A stretch of 64,000 nucleotides of DNA from Burkholderiaceae bacterium (GTDB lineage: Bacteria; Pseudomonadota; Gammaproteobacteria; Burkholderiales; Burkholderiaceae_D): NCBI GenBank assembly GCA_018261755.1, contig JAGTRJ010000005.1, forward strand, positions 1 through 64,000. The letters are read 5' to 3'. Shown piece by piece: positions 55,104 through 63,921 of this stretch (position 1 is its first letter; each line of letters opens with the position of its first letter). The notes below the pieces were generated by a model. The model did no database searches. It was given only the letters and a program-made list of their open reading frames with translations, and was not told the DNA's origin. The position numbers and the translations under genes are program-made.

Positions 55104-55179
55104 GGTTGGTTTTTAGGCCGCCAGCCAGCAAAAAAATACTCCACCTAGTATTAAAAATGGCCTCCGAAATATGGCATGG
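55104..55179 (+). repeat. Dispersed ATACTCC/AGTAT repeat, copy 9
   Basis: Reads GGCCGCCAGCCAGCAAAAAA then ATACTCC-acct-AGTAT (55136-55151), then TAAAAATGGCCTCCGAAATATGGC. It lies between the convergent PepSY and corA genes. Confidence 0.7.
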
Positions 55180-55217
55180 CAACATCATTTCAGACAATAC
55201 ACCCCGTTTAATCCGTT

Positions 55218-56249
55218 TCAAAGCCATTCCGTGCGCTTGAAACGGCGGTACAGGTAAACGCAGCCAGCCAGCACAAACGCCACGCTGGCCGGATATGCCA
55301 GCGGCCAGTCGAGTTCTGGCATGTGCTTGAAATTCATGCCATACATGCTGAACACCATGGTCGGAATTGCCAGAATCGCGCCCCAGCTGGCGAGTTTCTT
55401 CACGATTTCGTTCTGGCCGATGGCGATCATCGCCAAGTCCACCTGCATCGCGGCCGTCACCATGTCGCGCATGTTGTCTATCGATTCGTTCAGTCGCAGC
55501 ACATGGTCGTAAATGTCGCGGAAATAAATGCGGCTTTCGCGCGGGATGATGTCGGTGTGAAAGCGCATTAGCGCGTTGCAGATATCCAGCAGCGGCAGAA
55601 TGGCGTTGCGCAGCAGCAGCAGCCGGCGCTTGAGTTCATACAACTGCTGCAGGCATTCGCTGCTAAAGCGTGCGCTGAACAGTTCATCTTCCAGCGTGGC
55701 CAGCCTTGCTTCCAGTTCATCAACTATCGGGCGGTAATTGTCCACCACGAAATCCATCAGCGCATACATCGCGAAGGCCGGCCCTTCGGACATCTGTTCC
55801 TGCATCTTTTCGCAGCGTTCATGCACCCGCGCATAGCTTTGCGAATGACCACGCCGCACCGAAACCAGAAAACGATGGCCGAGAAAAAGGTGTGTTTCGC
55901 CGAATTTCAGCGCATCGGTATCCTGGCACAACTGCGCGGTGCGCAGCACGATAAACACCGTGTCGCCGTATTCCTCCAATTTCGGCCGCTGGTGCGCGGC
56001 ATTGGCGTCGTCAATCGCCAGCTGGTGCAGGCCGAATTCTTCCTGCAGTTTGGGCAGCAGGTGCAAATCGGTTTCATGCAGCCCGACCCAGATGAACGCA
56101 TCTTCGCGCAGCATGTAATCGCTGATTTCATCCAGCGTAATGTTGGCCAGTTTTTTGCCATACAGATAGGCAGCGCAATACACACCCAGACGGGTGGTCG
56201 GCACCGAACCACCGTCCACGCCTTCGCCAGAAAAAAACACTTCGGTCAT
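55218..56249 (-). CDS. corA: Magnesium/cobalt transporter CorA
   Basis: The 343-residue product has the hallmark YGMNFKHMPEL between two C-terminal transmembrane segments (LASWGAILAIPTMVFSMYGMNF and WPLAYPASVAFVLAGCVYLYRRFKR). A long helical cytoplasmic domain precedes it, with IWVGLHETDLHLL and IDDANAAHQRPKLEEYGDTVFIVLRTAQ. CorA forms pentameric Mg2+ channels. It is convergent with the siderophore operon. mgtA at 45.7 kb is the second Mg2+ system here. Confidence 0.95.
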   Translation of the reverse strand: MTEVFFSGEGVDGGSVPTTRLGVYCAAYLYGKKLANITLDEISDYMLREDAFIWVGLHETDLHLLPKLQEEFGLHQLAIDDANAAHQRPKLEEYGDTVFIVLRTAQLCQDTDALKFGETHLFLGHRFLVSVRRGHSQSYARVHERCEKMQEQMSEGPAFAMYALMDFVVDNYRPIVDELEARLATLEDELFSARFSSECLQQLYELKRRLLLLRNAILPLLDICNALMRFHTDIIPRESRIYFRDIYDHVLRLNESIDNMRDMVTAAMQVDLAMIAIGQNEIVKKLASWGAILAIPTMVFSMYGMNFKHMPELDWPLAYPASVAFVLAGCVYLYRRFKRTEWL

Positions 56250-56376
56250 CGACTGCCCTCGCTCAATGTTTCAGGAATGCCTGCAATATGCGCTGCGAAT
56301 GGTAGCAACAACAAGATTTCCGGCGGTGCCGCGCAAGCCGGCAGGAGTTACTCTGTCGGTCTCAATTCCTGACCGG

Positions 56377-57498
56377 TCAAACGGAAGATTGCTGCAGGTG
56401 GGACGTGTCATCGTCAAAACCGGACGGCGGAACGTCCGAATCGCCCTCTGCGTCTGGTTCATCCGGCACATTCTGCGCGTCTGGCACCGCATGCCGCGCT
56501 TGCTGCAGACGGTTCTCGGCCAGTGCCACCATTTTCTCGACCGACATGTTTTCCGGTGCGAACTCCGAACTGTCGGCGATGCCGTGGCTGAACGCAAGCG
56601 GGATTGCCTGCCCCTGATAGTTGAAAACATGCTTCTTGATCACGCCGACAATGCGCTGGATCAGGTAGCCGGTTTCATGTGCGCTCGCATTTACCGACAC
56701 GATGATGAACTCGCCTTCGCGGTAGCAGCCAACGAGGTCATACGGGCGAATCGTCGAGCTGATAATTGACGCGAATTCCTTGAGGATGAAATCAGCCGCA
56801 CCTTGGCCATGCTGCTCGTCGAGGCGATCGAAGTCGTCGATATCTAGCAGCGAAATGCAGAAATTCCGCCCGAGGCGCGCATACTCGGCATCAAAACCGA
56901 CCAGCCGATTGAATACATAGCGCCGGTTATACACGCCAGTCTGCGCATCATGGATCGAACTTTCCTCGACCATCCATGCCGGCTCGCCTTTTTCTTCCCG
57001 GAACTGCGCGCGCATGACCTCACGCTCGCAGAAGGCGGAAACAAGGGCCGATGCTGCCTTGAGCAAATCGATTTCTTCTGCCGTCCAATGGCGGCTGTGC
57101 CAGCAAACGTCGAACGCGGAAAAACCGGCAATTTCATCGTCGATGATGATGGGCCAGACTTGCACTGAGCGGATACCATGCTGTTCGAAAACAGCGAGCA
57201 AATCTCCCGGCAGCAGCGCCGTGTCAGGCGCGATGATTTGCGCATCCTGCGCCAGGATGCGCTTGCACGACAGATAGAACGCATAAGGGACATCCTGCAG
57301 CCATTGCTGCGGCACGCCCTCGGCGCACCATTCGTGGATATAGCCCATCGTGGCGCGCTCCTGTCCTTCGAAAAAGACGTAGGCGCGTGAAAGCTGCATC
57401 CCGGTGCAAAGTGACTTCAGCACCCGGCTCAAGCGCTCGCCAAACCCGTCCCGGCTGACAAGTGCCAGTGCCACCTCGGACAACAGTTCAGAATTCAT
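56377..57498 (-). CDS. GAF-like/degenerate GGDEF domain protein
   Basis: The 373-residue protein has an N-terminal GAF-like domain (about 15-160), a GGDEF-fold domain (about 180-330) and an acidic, disordered tail (about 345-373). The metal segment reads LLDIDDFDRLDEQHG. The signature is REGEF (260-264) in place of GGDEF, so cyclase activity is unlikely. The I-site RPYD (251-254) is retained five residues before it, pointing to c-di-GMP binding. No membrane segment is seen. It is the second such degenerate protein here; the two share little beyond domain order. Confidence 0.82.
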   Translation of the reverse strand: MNSELLSEVALALVSRDGFGERLSRVLKSLCTGMQLSRAYVFFEGQERATMGYIHEWCAEGVPQQWLQDVPYAFYLSCKRILAQDAQIIAPDTALLPGDLLAVFEQHGIRSVQVWPIIIDDEIAGFSAFDVCWHSRHWTAEEIDLLKAASALVSAFCEREVMRAQFREEKGEPAWMVEESSIHDAQTGVYNRRYVFNRLVGFDAEYARLGRNFCISLLDIDDFDRLDEQHGQGAADFILKEFASIISSTIRPYDLVGCYREGEFIIVSVNASAHETGYLIQRIVGVIKKHVFNYQGQAIPLAFSHGIADSSEFAPENMSVEKMVALAENRLQQARHAVPDAQNVPDEPDAEGDSDVPPSGFDDDTSHLQQSSV

Positions 57499-57660
57499 CG
57501 CACTCTCCCTGGCAGATCCATCCTGTTGGCTGGTTGTAGCGTCGATTGTAAGCCGAATGCAGGCTCAACCGAAGGCTGCCGTTGCAATATCAAGACACAG
57601 TGGGGAAATAGCCTGCCAATTCTCTGCACCGCCAAATCTGCGGCGGAACAAAGTGCGCGC

Positions 57661-57864
57661 TTACAGCAAATCGCGGCGCACGCACTCCTTGTGCAGTTCT
57701 TCCTGCGACCAGTTGTTGTAGCCGATAAAGCCTTCCATCATCATCGTGGCCAATGCAATCTTGGCTGCATCCGAGGTGCGGATGTAGGCGACAAAATATT
57801 CGATGTCGTAAGCCACCAGATTTCTGATCAGGACATCCTTCGCAGTCGCCAGTTCATTACTCAT
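57661..57864 (-). CDS. Small conserved-type hypothetical protein
   Basis: A 67-residue protein, MSNELATAKDVLIRNLVAYD at the start, then YFVAYIRTSDAAKIAL and GYNNWSQEELHKECVRRDLL. It is helical and acidic-basic mixed, with no signal peptide or metal motif. GGAGG lies at good distance before the ATG, and composition is like neighbouring genes, so it is probably real. I do not recognise the family. Confidence 0.6.
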   Translation of the reverse strand: MSNELATAKDVLIRNLVAYDIEYFVAYIRTSDAAKIALATMMMEGFIGYNNWSQEELHKECVRRDLL

Positions 57865-57931
57865 TTCAGCCTCCAGATGGCCATGCGAAACAGACGCTGA
57901 AGTTTGCCGTCAGCATTGCCGCCTTGCCGTT

Positions 57932-58084
57932 TCATTCCTCGGTGAGGTCATACCGTTCGAAAGTCTCGACCACATCCGGATCGGATACCAGTTGCGCCTC
58001 ATCGCTGGATATCTTGACCCAGCGCTCACCGCTGATCGGGTCAAGAAATTCTTCGCCTATCCTGACAAACTGAAAATTCTGCAT
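57932..58084 (-). CDS. Small hypothetical protein
   Basis: A 50-residue acidic protein, MQNFQFVRIGEEFLDPISGE at the start and ending FERYDLTEE. GFR-type strands (FQFVRIGEEF, GERWVKISS) suggest a small beta-rich fold. AAGGAAGAACC precedes the ATG at 58084, which is preferred over the longer open frame to 58210. It is 67 nt upstream of the previous small gene on the same strand. Function unknown. Confidence 0.6.
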   Translation of the reverse strand: MQNFQFVRIGEEFLDPISGERWVKISSDEAQLVSDPDVVETFERYDLTEE

Positions 58085-58157
58085 GGTTCTTCCTTCAATT
58101 ACATAAAACGCACGCCGAATTTTACCGCAGCGGATGCGTTGCCTCGCACGGCAAAAA

Positions 58158-58739
58158 CTACCGCACCACCTGCGCCAGATGGGCGCGGTAACGGACGACA
58201 TCATTCTCAATCTCCGGCTGCTTCATCACGTCGTTGCACATGAAGGTTGGCAGTGGCGACAGCCCGATGAACTGGTTCGCCTTGTGGAACGGGAAGTACA
58301 CTGCATCGACGCCCTTGCCCTCGAAAAATTCGACCGGATCGGTGAAAGCTTCGACGGGCGCATTCCAAGTCACCGACAGCATGTAGGATTTGCCTTGCAA
58401 CATGCCGCCCTTGCCGTAATTCTTGCTCGGCGCGGTGCGCGAGCGGCCATCATCGCGAAACAGCTTACCGTGACCGGTGGTGAATACTTCATCCACGTAT
58501 TTCTTCAATATCCACGGCTCGCCCATCCACCAGGCCGGCATCTGGTAAATGATCGTGTCGGCCCACAAATATTTGCCAATCTCGGCTTCGATATCGTAGC
58601 CCTGATCGACATGGGTCACCTTGACCGCATGACCGGCCTGAACCAGCGCCTGCTGCGCCACGTCAGTCAGAAATGCATTCAATTTGCCGCCAGAATGGCC
58701 AAACTCCTTGGCAGCATTGACAATCAATACGTTTTTCAT
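58158..58739 (-). CDS. mdaB: NAD(P)H:quinone oxidoreductase, MdaB family
   Basis: The 193-residue flavodoxin-fold protein starts MKNVLIVNAAKEFGHSGGKLNAFL and contains IIYQMPAWWMGEPWILKKYVDEVFT, GKLFRDDGRSR and GKSYMLSVTWNAPVEAF, all typical of MdaB (modulator of drug activity B). It reduces quinones with two electrons, limiting redox cycling. It stands between two small genes and minE, transcribed in the same direction. AGGAGCCAGC precedes the ATG. Confidence 0.92.
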   Translation of the reverse strand: MKNVLIVNAAKEFGHSGGKLNAFLTDVAQQALVQAGHAVKVTHVDQGYDIEAEIGKYLWADTIIYQMPAWWMGEPWILKKYVDEVFTTGHGKLFRDDGRSRTAPSKNYGKGGMLQGKSYMLSVTWNAPVEAFTDPVEFFEGKGVDAVYFPFHKANQFIGLSPLPTFMCNDVMKQPEIENDVVRYRAHLAQVVR

Positions 58740-58811
58740 GCTGGCTCCTTATGAATGACTTTCACCGGTCAGGTTCGCCACGGCACGATGCCGCGTGGCG
58801 CCCTGTTCGAT

Positions 58812-59081
58812 TCACGGATTCTTTACAGGCGGCGACAGCACGATGTTGACATCCAGCACATCCATGTCGCCATGCCGGTCGCGCGAGATCTTGATGTCTT
58901 CCGGCGAAACCGGAACGTACTTCGTGATCACGGCAATCAAATCGCGATGCAGATCCTGCAGGTAATCCGGCGTCGAACGATCACTGTGCTCCCGCGCGAT
59001 GACGATCTGCAGCCGCTCTTTCGCCTGACTGGCAGATGACACTTTCTTGGGAAAGAAAAATGAGAACAGCGACATCGTCAT
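58812..59081 (-). CDS. minE: Cell division topological specificity factor MinE
   Basis: MinE stimulates MinD ATPase and drives pole-to-pole oscillation that places the Z ring at midcell. The 89-residue product starts MTMSLFSFFFPKKVSSASQAKERLQIVIAREHSDRS, with the amphipathic membrane-targeting N-terminus and MinD-contact helix, then LHRDLIAVITKYVPVSPEDIKI. Its ATG overlaps the minD stop (ATGA). It ends the minC-minD-minE operon. Confidence 0.96.
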   Translation of the reverse strand: MTMSLFSFFFPKKVSSASQAKERLQIVIAREHSDRSTPDYLQDLHRDLIAVITKYVPVSPEDIKISRDRHGDMDVLDVNIVLSPPVKNP

Positions 59082-59893
59082 TTCCCTCCCAGCAGCCGCT
59101 TGAAGAAGCCGGGTTTTTCGTAAGTGGTAAAACGAAGCGGGGTTTCCTTGCCCAGGAAGCGCGAGATCACGTCCTTATAGGCTTCGGACACATCCGAATC
59201 GTTCATGTGAATTACCGGCACGCCCTGATTCGATGCGGTCAGCACGTCATCCGATTCCGGAATCACCCCCAGAAGCGGGATGCGCAGGATTTCCTGCACG
59301 TCCTGGTAGGGCAGCATCTCGCCGTCTTCAGCCCGCTTGGGCGAATAGCGCGTCACCAGCAAATGTTCCTTCACCGGCTCGCCGCCTTCCTTGGCGCGCT
59401 TGGATTTCGCCTGGATGATGCCCAAAATCCGATCGGAGTCGCGCACGGATGAAATTTCCGGGTTGGTAACCACAATCGCTTCGTCAGCGAAGGTCAGCGC
59501 CATCAGCGCGCCCTTTTCAATGCCGGCCGGCGAATCGCAAACGATGTATTCGAATCCCATTTCGATCAGCCCCTGCAGAACCTGCTCGACGCCTTCTTCC
59601 GTCAGCGCATCCTTGTCCCGGGTCTGCGAGGCAGGCAGCACGAACAGATTTTCGCAGTTCTTGTCCTTGATCAGCGCCTGATTCAGCGTGGCTTCGCCAT
59701 GTATCACGTTGACAAGATCGTACACTACGCGCCGTTCGCATCCCATGATCAGATCGAGATTGCGCAGACCGACGTCAAAGTCGATCACTGCAGTCTTGTG
59801 GCCACGCAATGCCAGTCCGGAAGCAAAGCTGCCGCTGGAGGTCGTTTTACCGACACCACCTTTTCCAGACGTAATCACAATAATTCTTGCCAA
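59078..59893 (-). CDS. minD: Septum site-determining ATPase MinD
   Basis: MinD is a membrane-binding ATPase that recruits MinC. The 271-residue product has the deviant Walker A KGGVGKTT at residues 10-17, DFDVGLRNLDLIMGCERRVVYDLVNVI, CDSPAGIEKGA and the C-terminal amphipathic helix GFFKRLLGGK that anchors it to the membrane. It lies 24 nt after minC and overlaps minE by 4 nt. Confidence 0.97.
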   Translation of the reverse strand: MARIIVITSGKGGVGKTTSSGSFASGLALRGHKTAVIDFDVGLRNLDLIMGCERRVVYDLVNVIHGEATLNQALIKDKNCENLFVLPASQTRDKDALTEEGVEQVLQGLIEMGFEYIVCDSPAGIEKGALMALTFADEAIVVTNPEISSVRDSDRILGIIQAKSKRAKEGGEPVKEHLLVTRYSPKRAEDGEMLPYQDVQEILRIPLLGVIPESDDVLTASNQGVPVIHMNDSDVSEAYKDVISRFLGKETPLRFTTYEKPGFFKRLLGGK

Positions 59894-59917
59894 GATAAAA
59901 CTCCTTTGCGTAAAAAA

Positions 59918-60679
59918 TTACATGGCACCATTAACCGGTTTGATACGAATTTTATTGCCGTCCAGGCTGATTTGCGAAGGCGAACCTTTCTCGACGGTAG
60001 CTGCAAATGCTTCATTGGTGCTGTACACACCGGCAATCGACACCAGTTCCGCTTCCATGCTCAGCGTGAAAATTCGCGCCTGCGTATTGCCGCTGGCGCC
60101 GGCAGCCGCGCGTCCCTTCAGCGGCGCATAAACATGAATGCTACCATCCGCGATCACCTCCGCTCCGGGATTGACAACGGCAGTGATGATCAGGTCGGCA
60201 TTTTTAGCATAAATCTGCTGGCCACTCCTGACCGGCGTATCCACGAACATCGCCGATGCGGCCGGCACTTCGACCTGCGCCGAAACCGGCTCGGAAACGG
60301 GCTGCGCCGCCTGCTGCGCTGGTTGTGCCGGTTGCGTGTCCTCGGCTACCTGCTGCGGCGGGATGCGCGGCTGCAGCGCGATTTCATCCAGTGCCAGCCC
60401 ATTCGAAAGAATCTGCTCCTGCATGTGCTGCGGTGCATTACGAACCAACACCGGATTGAGCCGGCAGGAGCGAAACAGCGCCAGAAGCTGTTTCCAATCT
60501 ATGGCCGCATCTTTGGACAGATGGCCGATATCAATCACGGTAAAGTCGTTCTCGAAGAAATCCTTTTCCGGCCCTGCAGCTTCGGACAGCGCGATTTCCA
60601 GGCCATCCATGTCGGTGCTGTGCAAAACCGCGGTCACGGTAAGCATGCTGGTGCTTTTTAGCTCAAGAGTTTTCTGCAT
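59918..60679 (-). CDS. minC: Septum site-determining protein MinC
   Basis: MinC inhibits FtsZ assembly. The 253-residue product starts MQKTLELKSTSMLTVTAVLH and has an N-terminal FtsZ-interacting domain (about 1-110), a proline/glutamine-rich linker (QPAQPAQQAAQPVSEP) and a C-terminal beta-helix (VRSGQQIYAKNADLIITAVVNPGAEVIADGSIHVYAPLKGRAAAGASG) that binds MinD. The frame is open upstream to a GTG at 60718, but the ATG at 60679 fits the family start. Confidence 0.94.
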   Translation of the reverse strand: MQKTLELKSTSMLTVTAVLHSTDMDGLEIALSEAAGPEKDFFENDFTVIDIGHLSKDAAIDWKQLLALFRSCRLNPVLVRNAPQHMQEQILSNGLALDEIALQPRIPPQQVAEDTQPAQPAQQAAQPVSEPVSAQVEVPAASAMFVDTPVRSGQQIYAKNADLIITAVVNPGAEVIADGSIHVYAPLKGRAAAGASGNTQARIFTLSMEAELVSIAGVYSTNEAFAATVEKGSPSQISLDGNKIRIKPVNGAM

Positions 60680-60891
60680 TTTTGTTACGAAATTTTCAAC
60701 ACAACACTGAATCGCCACCGCGTTCCAGTTCCGTTACCCGTTCACAAAGCGCCTGCCTTGTTCGCTTGATGGCAAACAAACGCTGAACCGTGACCAACTT
60801 CGGGATTGTAAAACATCTCGCCGTGCGAAACGACAACTTGTTGGAGCTTTTGCTGCCGAATCAATGGCGCGGCAAAACGTCGCAACGCGCG

Positions 60892-63800
60892 TCAGGCAAA
60901 CTGCCGCACATATTGTTCGAACTCTGCCACCGGCAGCGGACGGCTGAAAAAATAGCCCTGATACGCGTTGCAACCCGCATTCGCCAGAAAATCCCGTTGC
61001 ATCGCCGTTTCGACACCTTCCGCAATCACCCCCATTCCCAGGCTATCAGCCAGCGTGATGATGGTTCTGGCGATGGAAGCATCGTTCGGGTCAGTCAGCA
61101 CGTCGCGCACGAACGACTGATCGATTTTCAATTGATCCAGCGGCAGCCGCTTGAGAAACGACAGTGACGAATAACCGGTGCCGAAATCATCCAGCGCGAA
61201 ACCCACGCCGCTCGTTTTCAGCACGAACATCTTCTCGATCAAATCTTCGACATTGGTCACCAGCATGCTCTCGGTTAACTCCAGCTTGAGCCTGCCCGGG
61301 TCTGCGCCGGTGCGCTCGATGGCCGCCAGCACCTGCGCCACGAAGTCGGACTGATGGAACTGGTGTGCACTGACATTGACCGCGATGGTGAGGTGCGCCA
61401 TCCCCGGTTGCGCGCGCCACAAAACCAGCTGCCGGCATGCCTCCTCCAGCACGAAGTTGCCGATATACTGAATCAGGCCCGTATCTTCCGCCACCGGGAT
61501 GAACTCGATCGGCGGCACGAGTCCGCGCTGCGGATGCCGCCAGCGCACCAGTGCTTCCGCCCCGGTCAGCACACCGTTCGCCACCTGCGCCTGATAGTAA
61601 ACGACGAACTGGCGTTCCTGCAGCGCCAGACGCAAATCGTTTTCCAGCGCAGCCCGCCTGAGCACGATCGCTTCCATTTCCGGATTGAAGAAACGCAGTG
61701 TATTGCGGCCCGCGTCCTTGGAACGATACATGGCGAGATCAGCCTGCTTCAACAGCACATCGAGTTCGATCTTCTGGCCGCAAAACAGGCTCGCGCCGAT
61801 ACTGGGCGTGCTGTGATAGGCAATCCGCCCAAGCCGGTAGCTCTCATTCAACGCCGCCAGAATTTTCTTGCCGATCAGTTCGGTTTGCATTGAGGCTTCC
61901 TTCTCGTCAGCCCCTAAACCGGACAGCATCACGACAAACTCGTCCCCGCCAAGCCGCGCAACGGTATCTTCCGAACGGACGACGGATTGCAGGCGCAGCG
62001 CAACCTGCTGCAGCAGCAGATCGCCCATATCGTGACCCAGCGTATCATTCAAGGTCTTGAAATTATCGAGGTCAATCAGCAACAGCGCGCTGCACGCGCC
62101 ACTCCGCTCGCTGGCAGCCATTGCCTGCCGAATCCGATCATGCAACAGCGTCCGGTTCGGCAAACCGGTCAATTGATCATAAAACGCCAGTTCGTTGATT
62201 TTTTCTTCGGCCTGCTTGCGTTCTGTAATATCGACCTGCGCGCCGATGTAATGGGTCGCATTGCCTTCATCGTCAACCACGGTCGAGATGATCAGCCACT
62301 TCGGATAGATTTCGCCGTTTTTCCGCCGATCCCATATTTCTCCCTGCCACCCGCCGGTATCGCGTATCGATTGCCACATATCGCGGTAGAAATCTGCATC
62401 ATGCCGTCCGGATTTGAGAATGCTCGGTGTTTTGCCCACCAACTCGTCAATCGTATAACCGGTCGTTTCGGCAAAGGCACGATTGGCCCGCAGGATGACG
62501 CCGCTGGTATCGGTAATGATCATCCCTTCCTGCGAATCAAAAGCAAAGGCCGCAACGCGCAAATCCGCTTCGGCCCGCTTGCTCTCGGTAATATCCTGCA
62601 CCGTGCCAACCAGCGATGATGGCGTGCCATTGGGCCCAAACTGGAGTTTGCTGCGGCAATGCACCCAGCGTTCTTCGCCATCGTTTTGGCGAATGATGCG
62701 GAACTCGCGCTCGGCGGGAGCATGGCCGCTTCGCGCCGCGTCAAACCGAACCTGGATCTCAGCATGCACCTCCGGCGCAAAAAGCTGAAGCCACTGCTGC
62801 GGGGTGCGCGCGTAGTCGGCGCCTATGCCAAACATGTCATCAAAGATTTCCGAACTGTGCCACCGGCCGGTATGCAGATCATGACGATATTGGCCCACAT
62901 GTGCGATCTGCTGCGCTTCCTGTAGTGAAATCAGAGCATCTTCCTGACGCCGCCAGGCACGACTGATCAGTGCCATTAACGCCGACAAGGCAGCGATCAG
63001 TATCACCACCAAACTGCTCACAACCCATACCAGCTTGCGCCAAGCGGCAAAAGCCGTGTCGTGGCTGATGCCGACATTCACCATGAAACCGTACTTGTCA
63101 CTGCGCTGGTATGAATAGGTGCGCGCCACGCCATCGGAGCGAGAAGCTTGCGAAACATACGTTCCTTCGGACGGATTGGCATTAAGCGCCACCAGCCATT
63201 CGGCAGAGAACCGCTGCTCCCCGACAGGGAAATCTACATTCTCACCCAGTGGATATCTCGCTATCAGCTGATCGCTGGCATTCCGCAACGAGATGCTGCC
63301 GCCACGTTCCATCTGGATTTTCCCCAGCATCTGGCCGATCTTGTCAACAAAGACGGCTGCAAAGGTCACGCCGCCAAACGAGCCATCCGGCTTGTTGATC
63401 CTGCGTGCAAATGTCCACACCCACTGTTTGCTGATTCTGCCGAGAAATGGCTTGTCCGTGACCAACCCGGCCTCGGGATGGTCGCGCAAGGTGATGAAAT
63501 GCTCGCGATCGGAGGTATTGACCGGCGGCACCGGAATGTCCGGCCCATAAATGATGTCACCGTGTTCGTCGGTTGCCCTGAAATGCGCGACTACCGGAAT
63601 ATGCTTGCGCTGCTCTATCAGCATTCGGGTAATCGACGGCGCATCGACTTTCCCGGTCAACATCTGCCGGCTGATTTCTTTCGAAGATGCAACAAAGGCA
63701 ACATCTATCGTATCCAGCAAACCATCCAATGTCTGCGTAATTGAGCTGGCCAAAGTTCTGGTGGCAACTTCTGTCCTGACTCTTACTTGTTCATGCAAAT

Positions 63801-63921
63801 GCATCAACGCCACGATCGCCGTAACAATGACGAGCAACAAGAATACTACCCCACCGCCGTACAGATAGGCACGGTTGCCGAACGATGGCCCAACGCGGGG
63901 TAATGACTGCTGCTGTTTCAT
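60892..63921 (-). CDS. Cache-PAS-PAS-GGDEF-EAL c-di-GMP signalling protein
   Basis: The 1009-residue protein has a transmembrane helix (about 22-42), a periplasmic dCache-type sensor (about 43-295), a second helix (about 297-320), two PAS domains (about 335-450 and 455-570), a GGDEF domain (about 575-745) and an EAL domain (about 765-1009). GGDEF is intact (658-662) with the I-site RSED five residues before. The EAL motifs are intact: EALVRWRHP (789), ELTES, DDFGTGYSSL, KIDQSFV and IAEGVET. It could make or degrade c-di-GMP depending on input. The ATG at 63921 is preferred (AAGGATT upstream); the frame is open to 63984. Confidence 0.94.
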   Translation of the reverse strand: MKQQQSLPRVGPSFGNRAYLYGGGVVFLLLVIVTAIVALMHLHEQVRVRTEVATRTLASSITQTLDGLLDTIDVAFVASSKEISRQMLTGKVDAPSITRMLIEQRKHIPVVAHFRATDEHGDIIYGPDIPVPPVNTSDREHFITLRDHPEAGLVTDKPFLGRISKQWVWTFARRINKPDGSFGGVTFAAVFVDKIGQMLGKIQMERGGSISLRNASDQLIARYPLGENVDFPVGEQRFSAEWLVALNANPSEGTYVSQASRSDGVARTYSYQRSDKYGFMVNVGISHDTAFAAWRKLVWVVSSLVVILIAALSALMALISRAWRRQEDALISLQEAQQIAHVGQYRHDLHTGRWHSSEIFDDMFGIGADYARTPQQWLQLFAPEVHAEIQVRFDAARSGHAPAEREFRIIRQNDGEERWVHCRSKLQFGPNGTPSSLVGTVQDITESKRAEADLRVAAFAFDSQEGMIITDTSGVILRANRAFAETTGYTIDELVGKTPSILKSGRHDADFYRDMWQSIRDTGGWQGEIWDRRKNGEIYPKWLIISTVVDDEGNATHYIGAQVDITERKQAEEKINELAFYDQLTGLPNRTLLHDRIRQAMAASERSGACSALLLIDLDNFKTLNDTLGHDMGDLLLQQVALRLQSVVRSEDTVARLGGDEFVVMLSGLGADEKEASMQTELIGKKILAALNESYRLGRIAYHSTPSIGASLFCGQKIELDVLLKQADLAMYRSKDAGRNTLRFFNPEMEAIVLRRAALENDLRLALQERQFVVYYQAQVANGVLTGAEALVRWRHPQRGLVPPIEFIPVAEDTGLIQYIGNFVLEEACRQLVLWRAQPGMAHLTIAVNVSAHQFHQSDFVAQVLAAIERTGADPGRLKLELTESMLVTNVEDLIEKMFVLKTSGVGFALDDFGTGYSSLSFLKRLPLDQLKIDQSFVRDVLTDPNDASIARTIITLADSLGMGVIAEGVETAMQRDFLANAGCNAYQGYFFSRPLPVAEFEQYVRQFA

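Noticed and set aside
58777-58801. Hairpin CGCCACG/CGTGGCG between mdaB and minE
   Set aside because: It has no T run on either side, so I do not call it a terminator.
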